DNA from: Goekera deserti
Lineage (GTDB): Bacteria; Actinomycetota; Actinomycetes; Mycobacteriales; Geodermatophilaceae
Length of the DNA stretch: 64,000 nt
Assembly: GCF_010685995.1 (NCBI RefSeq)
Contig: NZ_JAAGWK010000026.1
Coordinates: forward strand, 1-64,000
Direction: 5' to 3'
The notes under the pieces were generated by a model. The model was not told the DNA's origin and searched no databases. It saw nothing but the letters and a program-made list of their open reading frames with translations. Below are positions 1 through 20,097 of the stretch, piece by piece (positions within the stretch are counted from its first letter, which is position 1; each line of letters begins with the position of its first letter). The position numbers and the translations under genes were made by a program.

Positions 1-30
1 TCCAAGAACCGGGATGGGGATTTGTTACTT

Positions 31-68
31 GGCACTGACTTTCGGCACGCTGTTGAGTTCTCAAAGAG
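31..68 (-). promoter_or_regulatory. rRNA operon leader (antitermination/processing region)
   Basis: Read on the minus strand, this segment contains TTTGAGAACTCAACAGCGTG, a sequence highly conserved in the leader just upstream of 16S rRNA in actinobacteria, where it takes part in antitermination and RNase III processing. The 16S gene should therefore begin shortly beyond base 1, outside the window. No mature rRNA sequence is visible here. Confidence 0.8.
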
Positions 69-168
69 CGGACGCACGCAGCTGCTGGGCCTCTCGGCCT
101 GTTCACTGCGGCTGGTTGTGTTCCTCGGCGGCGGGCCCGGCCTCGCGGTCGTTCCCGGCGCAAGAAGT

Positions 169-197
169 AAGTTACGTGCCCCTGCTGGCGGTGTCAA
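169..197 (-). promoter_or_regulatory. rRNA operon promoter
   Basis: On the minus strand a perfect -35 hexamer TTGACA (197-192) is followed after exactly 17 bases by TAACTT (174-169). It lies upstream of a conserved actinobacterial rRNA leader and points out of the left edge of the window. Hexamers and spacing are seen directly; assignment to the rRNA operon rests on the leader. Confidence 0.8.
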
Positions 198-234
198 ACC
201 GCGCTGGAGTGACGGCGGACACCGGCGCGGAACC

Positions 235-262
235 CCACCGTCATCCCCCGTTCACACGGTGG
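235..262 (-). terminator. weak hairpin after tyrS
   Basis: CCACCGT (235-241) and ACGGTGG (256-262) form a perfect 7-bp stem with a 14-base loop, starting 12 bases after the tyrS stop. It could separate the tyrS transcript from the rRNA promoter. There is no U-tract, so this is only a candidate. Confidence 0.35.
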
Positions 263-274
263 CGGAGCGCAGGC

Positions 275-1594
275 TCAGCCCGCGGACGGGCTGCCGTCAC
301 CCCGGTGCACACCGGCGATGGTGCGCTTGCCCTTGCGCAGCACCAGCCACGCACCGGGCAGCCAGTCCCCCTCGGCCGGCACCGCGTCGGCGTCGGTCAC
401 CCGCTCGTTGTTCAGGTAGGCGCCGCCCTCCTTGACGGTGCGGCGTGCCTCCGACAGGGAGCCGGCCAGGCCGGTCTGCTGCAGCAGCACGGCGATGCTC
501 GGCACCGGGTCGGTCACCTCGACGGCGCCCGCCTCGGTGAGCGCGGCAGCCAGGGTGGCGGCGTCCAGGTCGGTGAGGTCGGCGCGTCCGAACAGTGCCC
601 GGCCGGCGCCCTCGGCCTGGCGCAGCTGGTCGGGTCCGTGCACCAGCAGGGTGAGCTCCTCGGCGAGGGCCCGCTGCAGCTCGCGAGCCGCCGGCCGTTC
701 CCGGCTGGCGGTGAGCAGCTGCTCCAGCTCGTCGGCGGGGCGCTCGGAGAACAGCGGCAGCCAGGCTCGGGCGTCGGCGTCGTCGATGGTGAGCCAGTAC
801 TGGAAGAACGCGTACGGGCTGGTGAGCTCCGGGTCCAGCCAGACCGTGGCGCCCTCGGTCTTGCCGATCTTCCTGCCGTCGGCGGAGGTGATCAGCGGGG
901 TGGCGACGGCGTGCGTGGCGGCGCCCTCGGTGCGGCGGGCCAGGTCGACGCCGGCGGTGATGTTGCCCCACTGGTCGGACCCCCCGCTCTGCAGCGTGCA
1001 GCCGTGCCGGGCGTACAGCTCGCGGAAGTCGTTGGCCTGCAGGATCTGGTAGCTGAACTCGGTGTAGCTGATCCCGGCGTCGGAGTTCAGCCGGGCCGAC
1101 ACCGCCTCCTTGGCCAGCATCCTGTTGACCCGGAAGTGCTTGCCGAGGTCGCGCAGCAGGTCGATCGCGGTCAGCTGCGACGTCCAGTCGAGGTTGTCGA
1201 CGTACAGCGGTGCCCGCAGCCCCTGCTCCGCGGCGGGCCGGTCGAGGAACGGGGCGACCACCCGGCGGATGCGGTCCACCCAGCCGGCCACGGTCTCCCG
1301 GTCGTTGAGCGTGCGCTCGGACGTCGGCCGGGGGTCACCGATGAGGCCGGTGGCCCCGCCGACCAGCACGATCGGCTGGTGCCCGGCCCGCTGCAGGGCC
1401 CGCAGCACCATGAACTGCACCAGGTGTCCGACGTGCAGGCTCGGCGCCGTCGGGTCGAAGCCGCAGTAGTAGGTGACCGGCCCGGCGGCCAGGTGGGCGC
1501 GCAGCGCCCCCTCGTCGGTGCTCTGGGCGATGAGCCCGCGGCGGTGCAGGTCGTCGATCACGTCGCCGGTGGGCGACGGGGCAGCGGAGGTCAC
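275..1594 (-). CDS. tyrS: tyrosyl-tRNA synthetase
   Basis: Class I aminoacyl-tRNA synthetase of 439 residues that charges tRNA-Tyr in the cytoplasm. The HIGH-type motif appears as HVGHL near residue 50 (preceded by PTAPSL), and the KMSKS loop as KIGKTEG, the form common in bacterial TyrRS. A C-terminal S4-like RNA-binding domain follows (about residues 370-435, with SLSEARRTVKEGG). I chose the GTG at 1594 because its GTGA overlaps the stop of the upstream glycosylase gene by 4 bp and it starts just before the conserved DVIDDLHRRGLI region; an upstream in-frame ATG would add a non-conserved arginine-rich tail. It is the last gene before the rRNA operon. Confidence 0.95.
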   Translation of the reverse strand: MTSAAPSPTGDVIDDLHRRGLIAQSTDEGALRAHLAAGPVTYYCGFDPTAPSLHVGHLVQFMVLRALQRAGHQPIVLVGGATGLIGDPRPTSERTLNDRETVAGWVDRIRRVVAPFLDRPAAEQGLRAPLYVDNLDWTSQLTAIDLLRDLGKHFRVNRMLAKEAVSARLNSDAGISYTEFSYQILQANDFRELYARHGCTLQSGGSDQWGNITAGVDLARRTEGAATHAVATPLITSADGRKIGKTEGATVWLDPELTSPYAFFQYWLTIDDADARAWLPLFSERPADELEQLLTASRERPAARELQRALAEELTLLVHGPDQLRQAEGAGRALFGRADLTDLDAATLAAALTEAGAVEVTDPVPSIAVLLQQTGLAGSLSEARRTVKEGGAYLNNERVTDADAVPAEGDWLPGAWLVLRKGKRTIAGVHRGDGSPSAG

Positions 1595-2271
1595 GGGGTC
1601 ACATCCTGCCCGGCGGCCGGACCCTGCCCCCGGCCAGCCCGCGACCGGGTGCCCGGACGGAAGGCGCTCACCGTCGCCGCCCCGGTCTCGGTGAACCGCC
1701 ACGGCAGGTCCACCGCCCGGCTGATGCCGACCCGGGGACCGGCCGTCACCGACGTCACGGGACGGCCGCGGTGCAGCCGGACGGCGCCCGCCGGGTCGAG
1801 CAGGTCGACGCCGCGGTCGTCCGGGCCGATCGCCAGGGCAGAGGTGAGCCGGGCCGGGCCGCGCGCCAAGTCACGCACCGAGGAGGAGGCGGGACGGCGG
1901 GAGCGGGCGACCTCCTCCCCCGCCACGACCTCCCCGGCGCGCAGCAGCACGGCCGCGCCCTCGCCGTCCGGGCCGACGACGACGTTCGCGCACCAGTGCA
2001 CGCCGTAGCTGAAGTACACGTACAGCCGACCGGGCGGGCCGAACATCACCTCGGTGCGCGGGGTGCGGCCGCGGTGGCTGTGCGACGCGGGGTCCGCTCC
2101 CCCACCGGAGTACGCCTCGACCTCGGTGAGCCGCACCGCGACGGTGCCCTCGTGCCGGTCGGTGACCACCCAGCAGCCCAGCAGGGTCGGGGCCACGACG
2201 TCGGCCGGCCCGAGCAGGTCCCCCGGGGTGAGCAGGGGACCCGGCCCGGGCCGGTCGTCGAGCGGGTGCAC
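1591..2271 (-). CDS. 3-methyladenine DNA glycosylase (AAG/Mpg family)
   Basis: A 226-residue protein of the alkyladenine DNA glycosylase family, which excises alkylated purines in base excision repair. The family signature is clear: LTEVEAY (containing the catalytic Glu), followed by SHSHRGRTPRTEVMFGPPG and the segment YVYFSYGVHWCANVV. The start is GTG at 2271, 19 bases after the argH stop. Its stop overlaps the tyrS start by 4 bp, so it is probably cotranscribed with the arginine genes upstream and tyrS downstream. It has no role in arginine synthesis; the neighbourhood is only an operon tail. Confidence 0.9.
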   Translation of the reverse strand: MHPLDDRPGPGPLLTPGDLLGPADVVAPTLLGCWVVTDRHEGTVAVRLTEVEAYSGGGADPASHSHRGRTPRTEVMFGPPGRLYVYFSYGVHWCANVVVGPDGEGAAVLLRAGEVVAGEEVARSRRPASSSVRDLARGPARLTSALAIGPDDRGVDLLDPAGAVRLHRGRPVTSVTAGPRVGISRAVDLPWRFTETGAATVSAFRPGTRSRAGRGQGPAAGQDVTP

Positions 2272-2290
2272 GGGTGTCAGTCGGCCACGA

Positions 2291-5020
<2,730 letters not shown>

Positions 5021-5028
<8 letters not shown>

Positions 5029-5575
5029 GGGAGGTGCCCTTCAGGTCAGGGTGGTCGGGGTCTGTGGTCGGGCTGGTGCCGGGGACCGGCGCCCCGGAGG
5101 CCAGGGCGAGCAGGTGCTCGGCGAGGGCGGGGCCCCCGGCGGGGTCCCGGGAGACGACCAGCAGGGTGTCGTCCCCGGCGATGGTGCCCAGGACGTCGGG
5201 CAGGCCGACCTTGTCCAGGGCGGAGGCGAGGAACTGCGCGGCGCCCGGGGGCGTGCGCAGCACCGCCAGGTTGGCGCTGCCGGCGGCCTCGGTGAGCAGC
5301 TCACCGAGCATCCGGGTCAGCCTGCCCGGTGCGGACTGGGCCGGGCGCAGCGGTGCGTTCTCCGGCGGCAGCACGTAGCTGGCCGGGGCGCCGTCGGAGC
5401 CGCGCAGCTTGACCGCGCCCAGCTCCTCCAGGTCCCGGGACAGCGTGGCCTGGGTGACCTCGACGCCGGCCTCGGCGAGCAGCCGGGCCAGGTGCGCCTG
5501 GGAGGTCACCGGACCGGTGGCGATCAGCTCGGCGATCCGGGCGTGCCGCGCGGACCGGCTGAGCGCCGCCGTCAT
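5021..5575 (-). CDS. argR: arginine repressor
   Basis: Arginine-sensing repressor of 184 residues. The N-terminal winged helix (about 10-75) contains [34 protein letters not shown] in pieces typical of ArgR. The C-terminal oligomerisation and arginine-binding domain has [12 protein letters not shown], where the paired Asp residues contact arginine. It sits inside the operon it should control, between argF and argG, and probably binds the two ARG boxes in front of argC (10934-10972). Confidence 0.95.
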
Positions 5576-5597
5576 CGTCGGTCCCGCACGGGTCGCC

Positions 5598-7725
<2,128 letters not shown>

Positions 7726-7729
<4 letters not shown>

Positions 7730-8744
7730 GCCGACCCCTCCTCCGGTGTCGTGGCAGAGGACTCTGCCTGCGGCTCCTCGGCCGGGACGACCATCGTCCC
7801 GGTGCCCTCGGTGGTGAACATCTCCAGCAGCAGCGCGTGCGGCAGCCGGCCGTCGACGACGGTCGCGCGGGCCACCCCGCCCTCCACCGCGCGCAGGCAC
7901 GCGGCCATCTTGGGGATCATCCCGGCGTCCAGCGTGGGCAGGATCTGCGCCAGCTCGGCGGCGTCGATCTGCTCGACCAGGGAGTCCCGGTCGGGCCAGT
8001 CGGCGTAGAGGCCCTCGACGTCGGTGAGCACGACGAGCTTCACCGCGCCCAGGGCGACGGCGAGGGCCGCGGCGGCGGTGTCGGCGTTGACGTTGTGCAC
8101 CTGGCCGGCGGCGTCCGGGGCGACGGTGGCCACGACCGGGATGTGCCCGGCCTCGATCAGCGCGGTGACCGGGGCCGGCTCGACGGCGACGACGTCGCCG
8201 ACCAGGCCGACGTCGACCGGCTGGCCGTCGACCACGGCGTGGGTGCGCTCGGCGGTGAACAGCCCGCCGTCCTCACCGGAGAGCCCGACGGCCAGCGGGC
8301 CGTGGTCGTTGATCAGGCCGACCACCTCGGGGGTGACCTGACCGGTGAGCACCATCCGGACGACGCCGATGGTCTCCGGCGTGGTGACCCGCAGGCCGCC
8401 GCGGAACTCGCTGGTCACGCCGAGCCGGGTGAGCATGGCGCTGATCTGCGGGCCGCCGCCGTGCACGACCACCGGCAGGATGCCGCAGGTGCGCAGGAAG
8501 ACCATGTCCTCGGCGAAGGCCCGGCGGCACTCCTCGTCGACCATGGCGTGCCCGCCGTACTTGACGACGACGACGCGGCCGTGGAACTCCCGCAGCCACG
8601 GCAGCGCCCCGGTGAGCACGGCGACCTTGGCCTGGTCGCCGGCCGGGTCGTTGGTGCGCATGACCCGGGAGGTGCCGATCCTGCGGCGCCGGCCGGTGGC
8701 CGGTGGGCCGACGTCGGGTGGGGTGGGGTCCTGGTTGGTCTGCG

Positions 8745-8748
<4 letters not shown>
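7726..8748 (-). CDS. argB: acetylglutamate kinase
   Basis: Phosphorylates N-acetylglutamate, normally the arginine-inhibited step. [10 protein letters not shown] forms the phosphate-binding loop, followed by VHGGGPQI. The ATG at 8748 overlaps the argJ stop (ATGA) and gives 340 residues, about 35-40 more than usual. The extra N-terminal stretch is low-complexity (Thr/Pro then Arg), so translation may instead begin at the internal Met before [12 protein letters not shown]. Confidence 0.95.
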
Positions 8749-10970
<2,222 letters not shown>

Positions 10971-10978
10971 CCCGGGGG

Positions 10979-11440
10979 TCAGCGGATGGGCGGGTCCCCC
11001 GGCGGCTGCTGGGTGGCTGTGCCGAACGGGTCGGCCGGGCTGCCGCCGGTGACCGTGGCGGTGTCCGTCGCGGGCGGCTCGCGGTGGCCGTACCGGCTGG
11101 CGATGGTGATCAGCAGCCACAGCACGCCGGAGACGAGGAACAGGTTGCGCGGGGTGGCGACGCCGGAGAACCCCAGCACGAACGGCGCCGCGACGAGCAG
11201 GCCGGCCAGGATCACGTCGAGCAGCGCCTGGACCACCGGCGGGAGCTGCTTCACCAGGCCGGTGGGGCCCGCGCTGGTGGCGGCCACGACCAGGAACGCG
11301 ATGCCGAGCACGATGGACGCCGCGGTGGCCATGCCCTCGTCGGTGAACGCGAACAGGAACGGGGCGGCGACGAACAGCGCGCCGACGAGGTACTCGAGCA
11401 GACCGTGGACGGCCTGGGGGATCGGGCCTTCGCGCAACAT
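10979..11440 (-). CDS. small four-helix membrane protein (SPW-repeat-like)
   Basis: A 153-residue inner-membrane protein of unknown function. Four hydrophobic segments occupy about residues 12-120. They fall into two similar halves, each with a pattern like LLxxxxGxLxVAAPFxxxF, resembling SPW-repeat proteins. The C-terminal 30 residues are hydrophilic, Pro/Thr-rich and probably cytoplasmic. It lies just upstream of argC in the same orientation, but the argC promoter sits between them, so it need not belong to the arg operon. Confidence 0.6.
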   Translation of the reverse strand: MLREGPIPQAVHGLLEYLVGALFVAAPFLFAFTDEGMATAASIVLGIAFLVVAATSAGPTGLVKQLPPVVQALLDVILAGLLVAAPFVLGFSGVATPRNLFLVSGVLWLLITIASRYGHREPPATDTATVTGGSPADPFGTATQQPPGDPPIR

Positions 11441-11513
11441 GCCGTGAGCCTAGGTCGGCGCGCACCCGGCGGCCCGCGGTGCCGGGGCGACACCCCGGCG
11501 CGGGCGGCGCCGG

Positions 11514-12320
11514 TCAGCCGACCGGGTCGTCGTCCCCGTAGGGGTGCAGGCGCAGCTGGCGGGCGGTGCCGGTCGGCGTGGTGGAGAGCAGCGTCGCGAG
11601 GGCGTCGGCCCCCGCCCGGAGGAACCGGCCCGACCACCGGTCCAGCTGCCCCGCGGCGATCGCCACGGCCAGGGCGACGACGTCCTCCGGGCTGGTCCAG
11701 TCGGTCCGCCCGGCGTGCATCGCCATGGCCCGGGTCATCCCGGTGTCGACGACGCCCGGCGCCAGGTCGAAGGCCCGCACCCCGTGCGCGGCGCCGGCGA
11801 GGTGGACGGCCTCGGTGATCCGCATCTGCGCGCTCTTGCCGGCGGAGTAGGCGCTGTAGACGTCGCTGCCACGGGTGCCCAGGCCGCTGGCCAGGCCGAT
11901 CACCCGCCCGCCGCCAGCGGCGAGCATCCCGGGCAGCACGGCGTGCGCGAGCAGGAACGGCCCGCGGACCTGGCTCTGCACCACCTGCCACCACTGGTCG
12001 GGGTCGGCCTCCCACAGCGGGACCTCGGCGGCGTCGATCAGCCCGGCGTTGTTCACCAGCAGCGTGACCGGGCCGAGCTCGGCGGTGACCTGCTCGACCG
12101 CGGCCCGCACGGCCGCCGGGTCGGTGACGTCGGCGGCCACAGCGAGCGTGCGTGCGTCGGTCGCCGCGGCGATCTCGTGCATCGCCGACCGCAGCCGGTC
12201 GGCCGAGCGGGCCAGCCCCACCACAGCGGCGCCGCGGGCGGCGAGGCCGTGGGCCAGGTGCCGGCCGATGCCGGCCGACGCCCCGGTCACCAGCGCCACG
12301 GTGCCCTCAAGCTCTGCCAT
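11514..12320 (-). CDS. short-chain dehydrogenase/reductase
   Basis: A 268-residue classical SDR. The cofactor motif TGASAGIG lies near residue 13, followed by VNNAG and the catalytic pair in YSAYSAGKSA. Arg residues after the first strand (GLARSADR) suggest NADP(H) preference, which is inference. The ATG at 12320 starts MAELEGTVALVTGAS, directly before the Rossmann fold; the in-frame extension upstream is non-conserved. Substrate unknown. It lies downstream of pheT with a 118-base gap. Confidence 0.85.
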   Translation of the reverse strand: MAELEGTVALVTGASAGIGRHLAHGLAARGAAVVGLARSADRLRSAMHEIAAATDARTLAVAADVTDPAAVRAAVEQVTAELGPVTLLVNNAGLIDAAEVPLWEADPDQWWQVVQSQVRGPFLLAHAVLPGMLAAGGGRVIGLASGLGTRGSDVYSAYSAGKSAQMRITEAVHLAGAAHGVRAFDLAPGVVDTGMTRAMAMHAGRTDWTSPEDVVALAVAIAAGQLDRWSGRFLRAGADALATLLSTTPTGTARQLRLHPYGDDDPVG

Positions 12321-12438
12321 CCGGCCTCCACCGGTCGCGCCGTGAGCCTGCCCCAGGGCCCCGTCCCGTGTCCCGCCCTGAGCCCGTGAAGGGTGGGGAG
12401 GAAGGGGTCCGTCCGAGGGTCCTGCTGGGAGTCGTTCC

Positions 12439-14901
12439 TCAGCCACGGAGCGCCGCGTCGAAGAACTCACCGACGATGGCGATCGCTCTGTCGAATGCCT
12501 CCTTGGCCTCATCACCGGTCAGGGTCCGGTCGGACGCCCGGAAGGTGAACGAGTAGGCGAGCGAACGGTGTCCCTCGAGAACTTGCGCGCCGGCGTACAC
12601 ATCGAAGAGGCGAAGACTCTCCAGCAGTTCGCCCGCGCCCTCGATCAGGTACTTGCGGACATCGGCTTCTGCGTGTCGCTGGTGCACCACCAGGGCGGCG
12701 TCCATGTGCACCGGCGGGAAGGACGACACCGGCGGGCCGACCGGGATCGGTGCGGCGGGCAGTGCGTCGACGTCCAGTTCCATCGCGCAGCTGCGGGCCG
12801 GCAGCTCCAGCGCGGCGCACACCCGGGGGTGCAGCTCGCCCGCGTACCCGACGACCTGCTCCCCCACCAGCAGCTCGGCGCACCGGCCCGGGTGCCAGGG
12901 CGCCCGGTCAGCGGCGCGCACGGTCAGCTCCACGCCGGCGGTGGCGGCGACCACCCGGGCGGCCTCGACGGCGTCGGCCCAGTCCGCCGGGCGGCCCGGC
13001 CCCCACCAGCCGCGGGGCTCGCGGTTGCCGGTGAGCGCGACCGCGACGTGCCACGGCTGGGCCGGCACCGCATCCAGCAGCGCGGCGAGCGTCTCGTCGT
13101 CCGGGCGGGTGTCGACGCCGGGGATCGGCGCCGGCGTGCGGCGGTCACCGGGGAAGACCGCGCCGTGCTCGAAGACGGCGACGTCGCGCTGGCCGCGGGA
13201 GAGGTTGCGGGCCAGGGTCGCCAGCAGGCCCGGCAGCAACGTGGTCCGCAGCCCCGGTTCCTCCTCCGACAGCGGGTTGCGCACCACGACGACCTGGCGG
13301 CGCACGTCGTTGTCGGGCAGGCCCAGCGCGTCCAGGGCCGCCGTCCCGACGAACGGGTAGGCCGGAGCCTCGACGTAGCCGGCCTCGGCCAGTGCCCGCC
13401 CGATGCTGCGCCGGCTGCGCTGCCGGTCGGTCAGCCCGCGGCCCGGGGGCACGTTGGGCAGCACCGAGGGGATGTCGTCGTAGCCGGCCAGCCGGACGAC
13501 CTCCTCGACCAGGTCGGCCGGGTCGGTCAGGTCCGGGCGCCAGGACGGCGGGGTGACCTGCAGCAGGTCGCCGTCCCCGTCGACCGACGCACCAACGGCG
13601 CTCAGCGCCTCGACCACCTGGGACGGCGGGTAGGCCACCCCGGCGATCCGTGCGGGCCGGCCGGCGTGCAGCGGGATCGCCGGCCGGGGGTCGCGGGTGT
13701 CCGGGTCGACCGGGGAGCCGACGACCCGCGCGCCACCGTGCTCGGCCAGCAGGGCGGCGGCCCGGGCGAGGGCCACCATGGTCATCTCCGGGTCGGTGCC
13801 GCGCTCGAAGCGCTTGGCCGCCTCGCTGGGCAGCTTGTGCCGGCGGACCGTGCGGGCGATGCCGGTGGGCTCCCAGTGCGCGGCCTCCAGCAGCACGCTG
13901 GTGGTGCCGTCGCCGATCTCGGTGGTGGCGCCACCCATGACCCCGGCCAGCCCGATCGGGCCCGAGTCGTCGCTGATCAGCAGGTCGTCGGGGTCCAGCG
14001 CCCGGTCGGCGCCGTCCAGGGTGGTGACCCGCTCCCCCGGGGCCGCCGGGCGGACGACGATCGGGCCGCGGACGGCGTCCCGGTCGAAGGCGTGCATCGG
14101 CTGGCCGAGCTCGAGCATCACGTAGTTGGTGACGTCGACGGGCAGCGAGATGCTGCGGATGCCCGACTGGGTGAGCCGGCGGCGCATCCACCACGGGCTC
14201 GGCGCGGTCGGGTCCAGGCCCTCCATCGCGATCATGGAGAACCGGTCGCACCGCGACGGGTCGGCGACCTGCACCTGCCAGGCCGCCTCGCCCGACCAGG
14301 CCGGCGGGGTGACCGAGCCGGGGTCGCGCCAGTCGACGGCCAGGCCGGTGCCGATCTCCCGGGCGATGCCGCGCATAGCCAGGCAGTAGCCGCGGTCGGG
14401 GGTCACGTTCAGCTCGATGACGACGTCGTCGAGCCCCAGGACCCCGGCGGCCGGCGTCCCCGGGGGCAGCCCGACGTCCCCGAGCACCAGGATGCCGGCG
14501 TGGTCCTCACCGATCCCGAGCTCGCGGACCGAGCAGATCATCCCGTCGGACACGTGGTCGTACGTCGTCCGGGCGGCGATCTCGAACCCGCCCGGGAGCA
14601 CGGCACCGGGCAACGCGACGACGACCAGGTCGTCGACGGCGAAGTTGCGGGCCCCGCAGACGATGCCCCGGGGGGCCTCCTCCCCGACCTCCACCTGGCA
14701 GTACCGGATCGGCTTCTTGAAGCCGGTCAGCTCCTCGATCTCCAGCACCCGGCCGAGCACCAGCGGGCCGGTGGTCTCCGGCGTGCGGTGGACCTCCTCG
14801 ACCTCCAGGCCCAGCCGGACGAAGGCCGTGTCCAGGTCCTCGACCGACGTGCCCGCGGGCAGGTCGACGTACTCGGCCAGCCAGCCGATCGGGACCCTCA
14901 C
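12439..14901 (-). CDS. pheT: phenylalanyl-tRNA synthetase beta subunit
   Basis: An 820-residue subunit of the alpha2-beta2 enzyme that charges tRNA-Phe. Visible order: N-terminal part with a tRNA-binding EMAP-like domain (VLEIEELTGFKKPIRYCQV, about 50-160), B3/B4 editing module, B5 domain, catalytic-like core, and C-terminal anticodon-binding domain (about 730-820). The GTG at 14901 begins VRVPIGWLAEYVDLP, the standard N-terminus. It lies 28 bases after pheS. Confidence 0.97.
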   Translation of the reverse strand: MRVPIGWLAEYVDLPAGTSVEDLDTAFVRLGLEVEEVHRTPETTGPLVLGRVLEIEELTGFKKPIRYCQVEVGEEAPRGIVCGARNFAVDDLVVVALPGAVLPGGFEIAARTTYDHVSDGMICSVRELGIGEDHAGILVLGDVGLPPGTPAAGVLGLDDVVIELNVTPDRGYCLAMRGIAREIGTGLAVDWRDPGSVTPPAWSGEAAWQVQVADPSRCDRFSMIAMEGLDPTAPSPWWMRRRLTQSGIRSISLPVDVTNYVMLELGQPMHAFDRDAVRGPIVVRPAAPGERVTTLDGADRALDPDDLLISDDSGPIGLAGVMGGATTEIGDGTTSVLLEAAHWEPTGIARTVRRHKLPSEAAKRFERGTDPEMTMVALARAAALLAEHGGARVVGSPVDPDTRDPRPAIPLHAGRPARIAGVAYPPSQVVEALSAVGASVDGDGDLLQVTPPSWRPDLTDPADLVEEVVRLAGYDDIPSVLPNVPPGRGLTDRQRSRRSIGRALAEAGYVEAPAYPFVGTAALDALGLPDNDVRRQVVVVRNPLSEEEPGLRTTLLPGLLATLARNLSRGQRDVAVFEHGAVFPGDRRTPAPIPGVDTRPDDETLAALLDAVPAQPWHVAVALTGNREPRGWWGPGRPADWADAVEAARVVAATAGVELTVRAADRAPWHPGRCAELLVGEQVVGYAGELHPRVCAALELPARSCAMELDVDALPAAPIPVGPPVSSFPPVHMDAALVVHQRHAEADVRKYLIEGAGELLESLRLFDVYAGAQVLEGHRSLAYSFTFRASDRTLTGDEAKEAFDRAIAIVGEFFDAALRG

Positions 14902-14929
14902 TGGACTGCCTCTCTGGCGTACCGGGTGC

Positions 14930-18412
<3,483 letters not shown>

Positions 18413-18439
18413 CGTCCGGGACCGGGCCGGCCCGGGCGC

Positions 18440-19186
18440 TCAGCCCGCGGCGCGGGTGTCCGGGCCGGCCGGCGAGGGCAGCAGCACCGCCAGGCCCTCC
18501 CAGGCCAGTGCGGTGAGCTGCTCCACCAGCACCGGGGCGGGCACGTGCCGGGTGCTGGCCCACCAGTGGGCGGACAGCTGCACCATGCCGACCACGCCGT
18601 AGGCCCACGTGCCGGCGGCCTCCGGCGAGCGGCCGGAGTCCCGGAGCAACTGGGCGAAGAGGACGGTGAGCGTCTCGGCGACCTCCCGCTCGGTGGCAGC
18701 GACCAGGTCGGCGCCGCCGGCCCGGCCGGTGTGGGCGTAGGCGAACCGGTACAGCGCGGGCTCGGCGACGATCAGCTCGACGAAGGCACCGACGACCGCA
18801 CGCATCTTGTCCCGGCCCTCGCCGCGCTCCTGCGCCATCTCGCCCATCAGCCGGGGCAGCAGGATGGTCTGCGCTATCCGGTCCAGCACCGCGTCCACCA
18901 GCTCGTCCTTGTCGGCGAAGTACCGGTAGAGCACCGTCTTGCTGACCCCGGCGACCCGGGCGACGTCGTCGACGGAGAAGTCGGGCCCGGTCAGCCGTAC
19001 CGCGCTCACCGCGGCGCCGATGAACTCCTCGCGGCGGACCCGGCGGTGCTCGGTCCAGCGCGAGCGGCGACCGTCCTCGGCGCGCGGCGCCGCCACCGGT
19101 GCGTCCGCGGCGACGGCCTCCGGCTGGTCCACCTCGGACCGCTCGCCGACCCCCGACCGGCCGCTCCCGCTCTCGCTGTCCACCAC
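18440..19186 (-). CDS. TetR-family transcriptional regulator
   Basis: A 248-residue regulator. An N-terminal acidic, low-complexity tail (about 1-45) precedes the TetR DNA-binding domain (about 50-100), whose helix-turn-helix reads FSVDDVARVAGVSKTVLYRYF. The C-terminal part is an all-helical ligand domain of unknown specificity. The start is the GTG at 19186, 7 bases after a strong GGAGGG; GTG 19183 directly follows. It converges on the EAL/GGDEF gene, 27 bases away. Target unknown. Confidence 0.85.
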   Translation of the reverse strand: MVDSESGSGRSGVGERSEVDQPEAVAADAPVAAPRAEDGRRSRWTEHRRVRREEFIGAAVSAVRLTGPDFSVDDVARVAGVSKTVLYRYFADKDELVDAVLDRIAQTILLPRLMGEMAQERGEGRDKMRAVVGAFVELIVAEPALYRFAYAHTGRAGGADLVAATEREVAETLTVLFAQLLRDSGRSPEAAGTWAYGVVGMVQLSAHWWASTRHVPAPVLVEQLTALAWEGLAVLLPSPAGPDTRAAG

Positions 19187-19296
19187 TGGAGCTCCCTCCA
19201 CCTCGCGTCCACTCTGCACGTCCACCGGCGCACGGACGAACCGGGAGCGCGCCGCACGGTCCCACGACCGGGCGCCCGGCGCACCCGCGGCAGCGC

Positions 19297-20097
19297 TCAG
19301 ACCTGCGCCGACTGTGTCGCGTACAGGCAGATGGCCGCCGCCGCGGCGAGGTTCAGGCTCTCCGCCCGACCGCGCATCGGCACCCGCACCCGGTGGTCGG
19401 CCAGCGCCCCCAGCTCCGGGTCCAGCCCGCGCGCCTCGTTGCCGAACAGCCAGAGCACCGGGCCGGTGAGGAGCCCCGCGGGCCCGGCGTCGGCCAGGCT
19501 CACCTCGCCCTGCCCGTCCGCGGCGAGCACCGTCACGCCCGCGGATCGCAGCGCCGGCAGCAGCTCCGGCAGCGGCGCGCTGCGCACGACGTCGACGTGG
19601 AACAGGCTGCCGGCACTGCTGCGGACGGCCTTGCCGTTGTAGGGGTCGGCCGACCCGGCCCCGAACACGACGGCGCCCGCCCCGCACGCGTCCGCGGTGC
19701 GCAGCACGGTGCCGGCATTGCCCGGGTCGGCCAGCTCGGCCAGCGCCACCGCCAGCGACGGCGGCCGCTGCACCAGCGCGGCGGCCGGCACGTCGGCCAG
19801 TGCGCACACCGCCACCAGTCCCTGCGGGGTCACCGTCTCCGACAGGCTCGCCGCCGCCCGGTCGGTGACCAGCCGGACCGGCACCCGCGTGCCGGACAGC
19901 AGCTCACGGTGCGCGGCGGCGGCGGCCTCGGTGGCGAACACCTCGCGCACCAGCCCCGGCTCGGCCACCGCCAGTGCCTCGACCACCGACTGCCGGCCCT
20001 CGGCGAGGAACGCCCCGGCGGCGTCCCGCCCGGACCGGCGGGTGAGCTTGCGGGCCGCCACCACCCGCGCGGAGCGCTCGGTGAGCACCTCGCTCAT
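19297..20097 (-). CDS. SpoU/TrmH-family RNA 2'-O-methyltransferase
   Basis: A 266-residue SAM-dependent RNA ribose methyltransferase. The N-terminal substrate-binding domain (about 1-100) is followed by the knotted SPOUT domain with ALAELADPGNAGTVLRTA, LWLFGNEARGL and VPMRGRAESLNLAAAAAI, the three SpoU motifs. ATG 20097 has GGAG-type sequence upstream. It follows the infC-rpmI-rplT operon, as in many actinobacteria, where the product is annotated as an rRNA methyltransferase; the target nucleotide cannot be read from sequence. Confidence 0.9.
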   Translation of the reverse strand: MSEVLTERSARVVAARKLTRRSGRDAAGAFLAEGRQSVVEALAVAEPGLVREVFATEAAAAAHRELLSGTRVPVRLVTDRAAASLSETVTPQGLVAVCALADVPAAALVQRPPSLAVALAELADPGNAGTVLRTADACGAGAVVFGAGSADPYNGKAVRSSAGSLFHVDVVRSAPLPELLPALRSAGVTVLAADGQGEVSLADAGPAGLLTGPVLWLFGNEARGLDPELGALADHRVRVPMRGRAESLNLAAAAAICLYATQSAQV

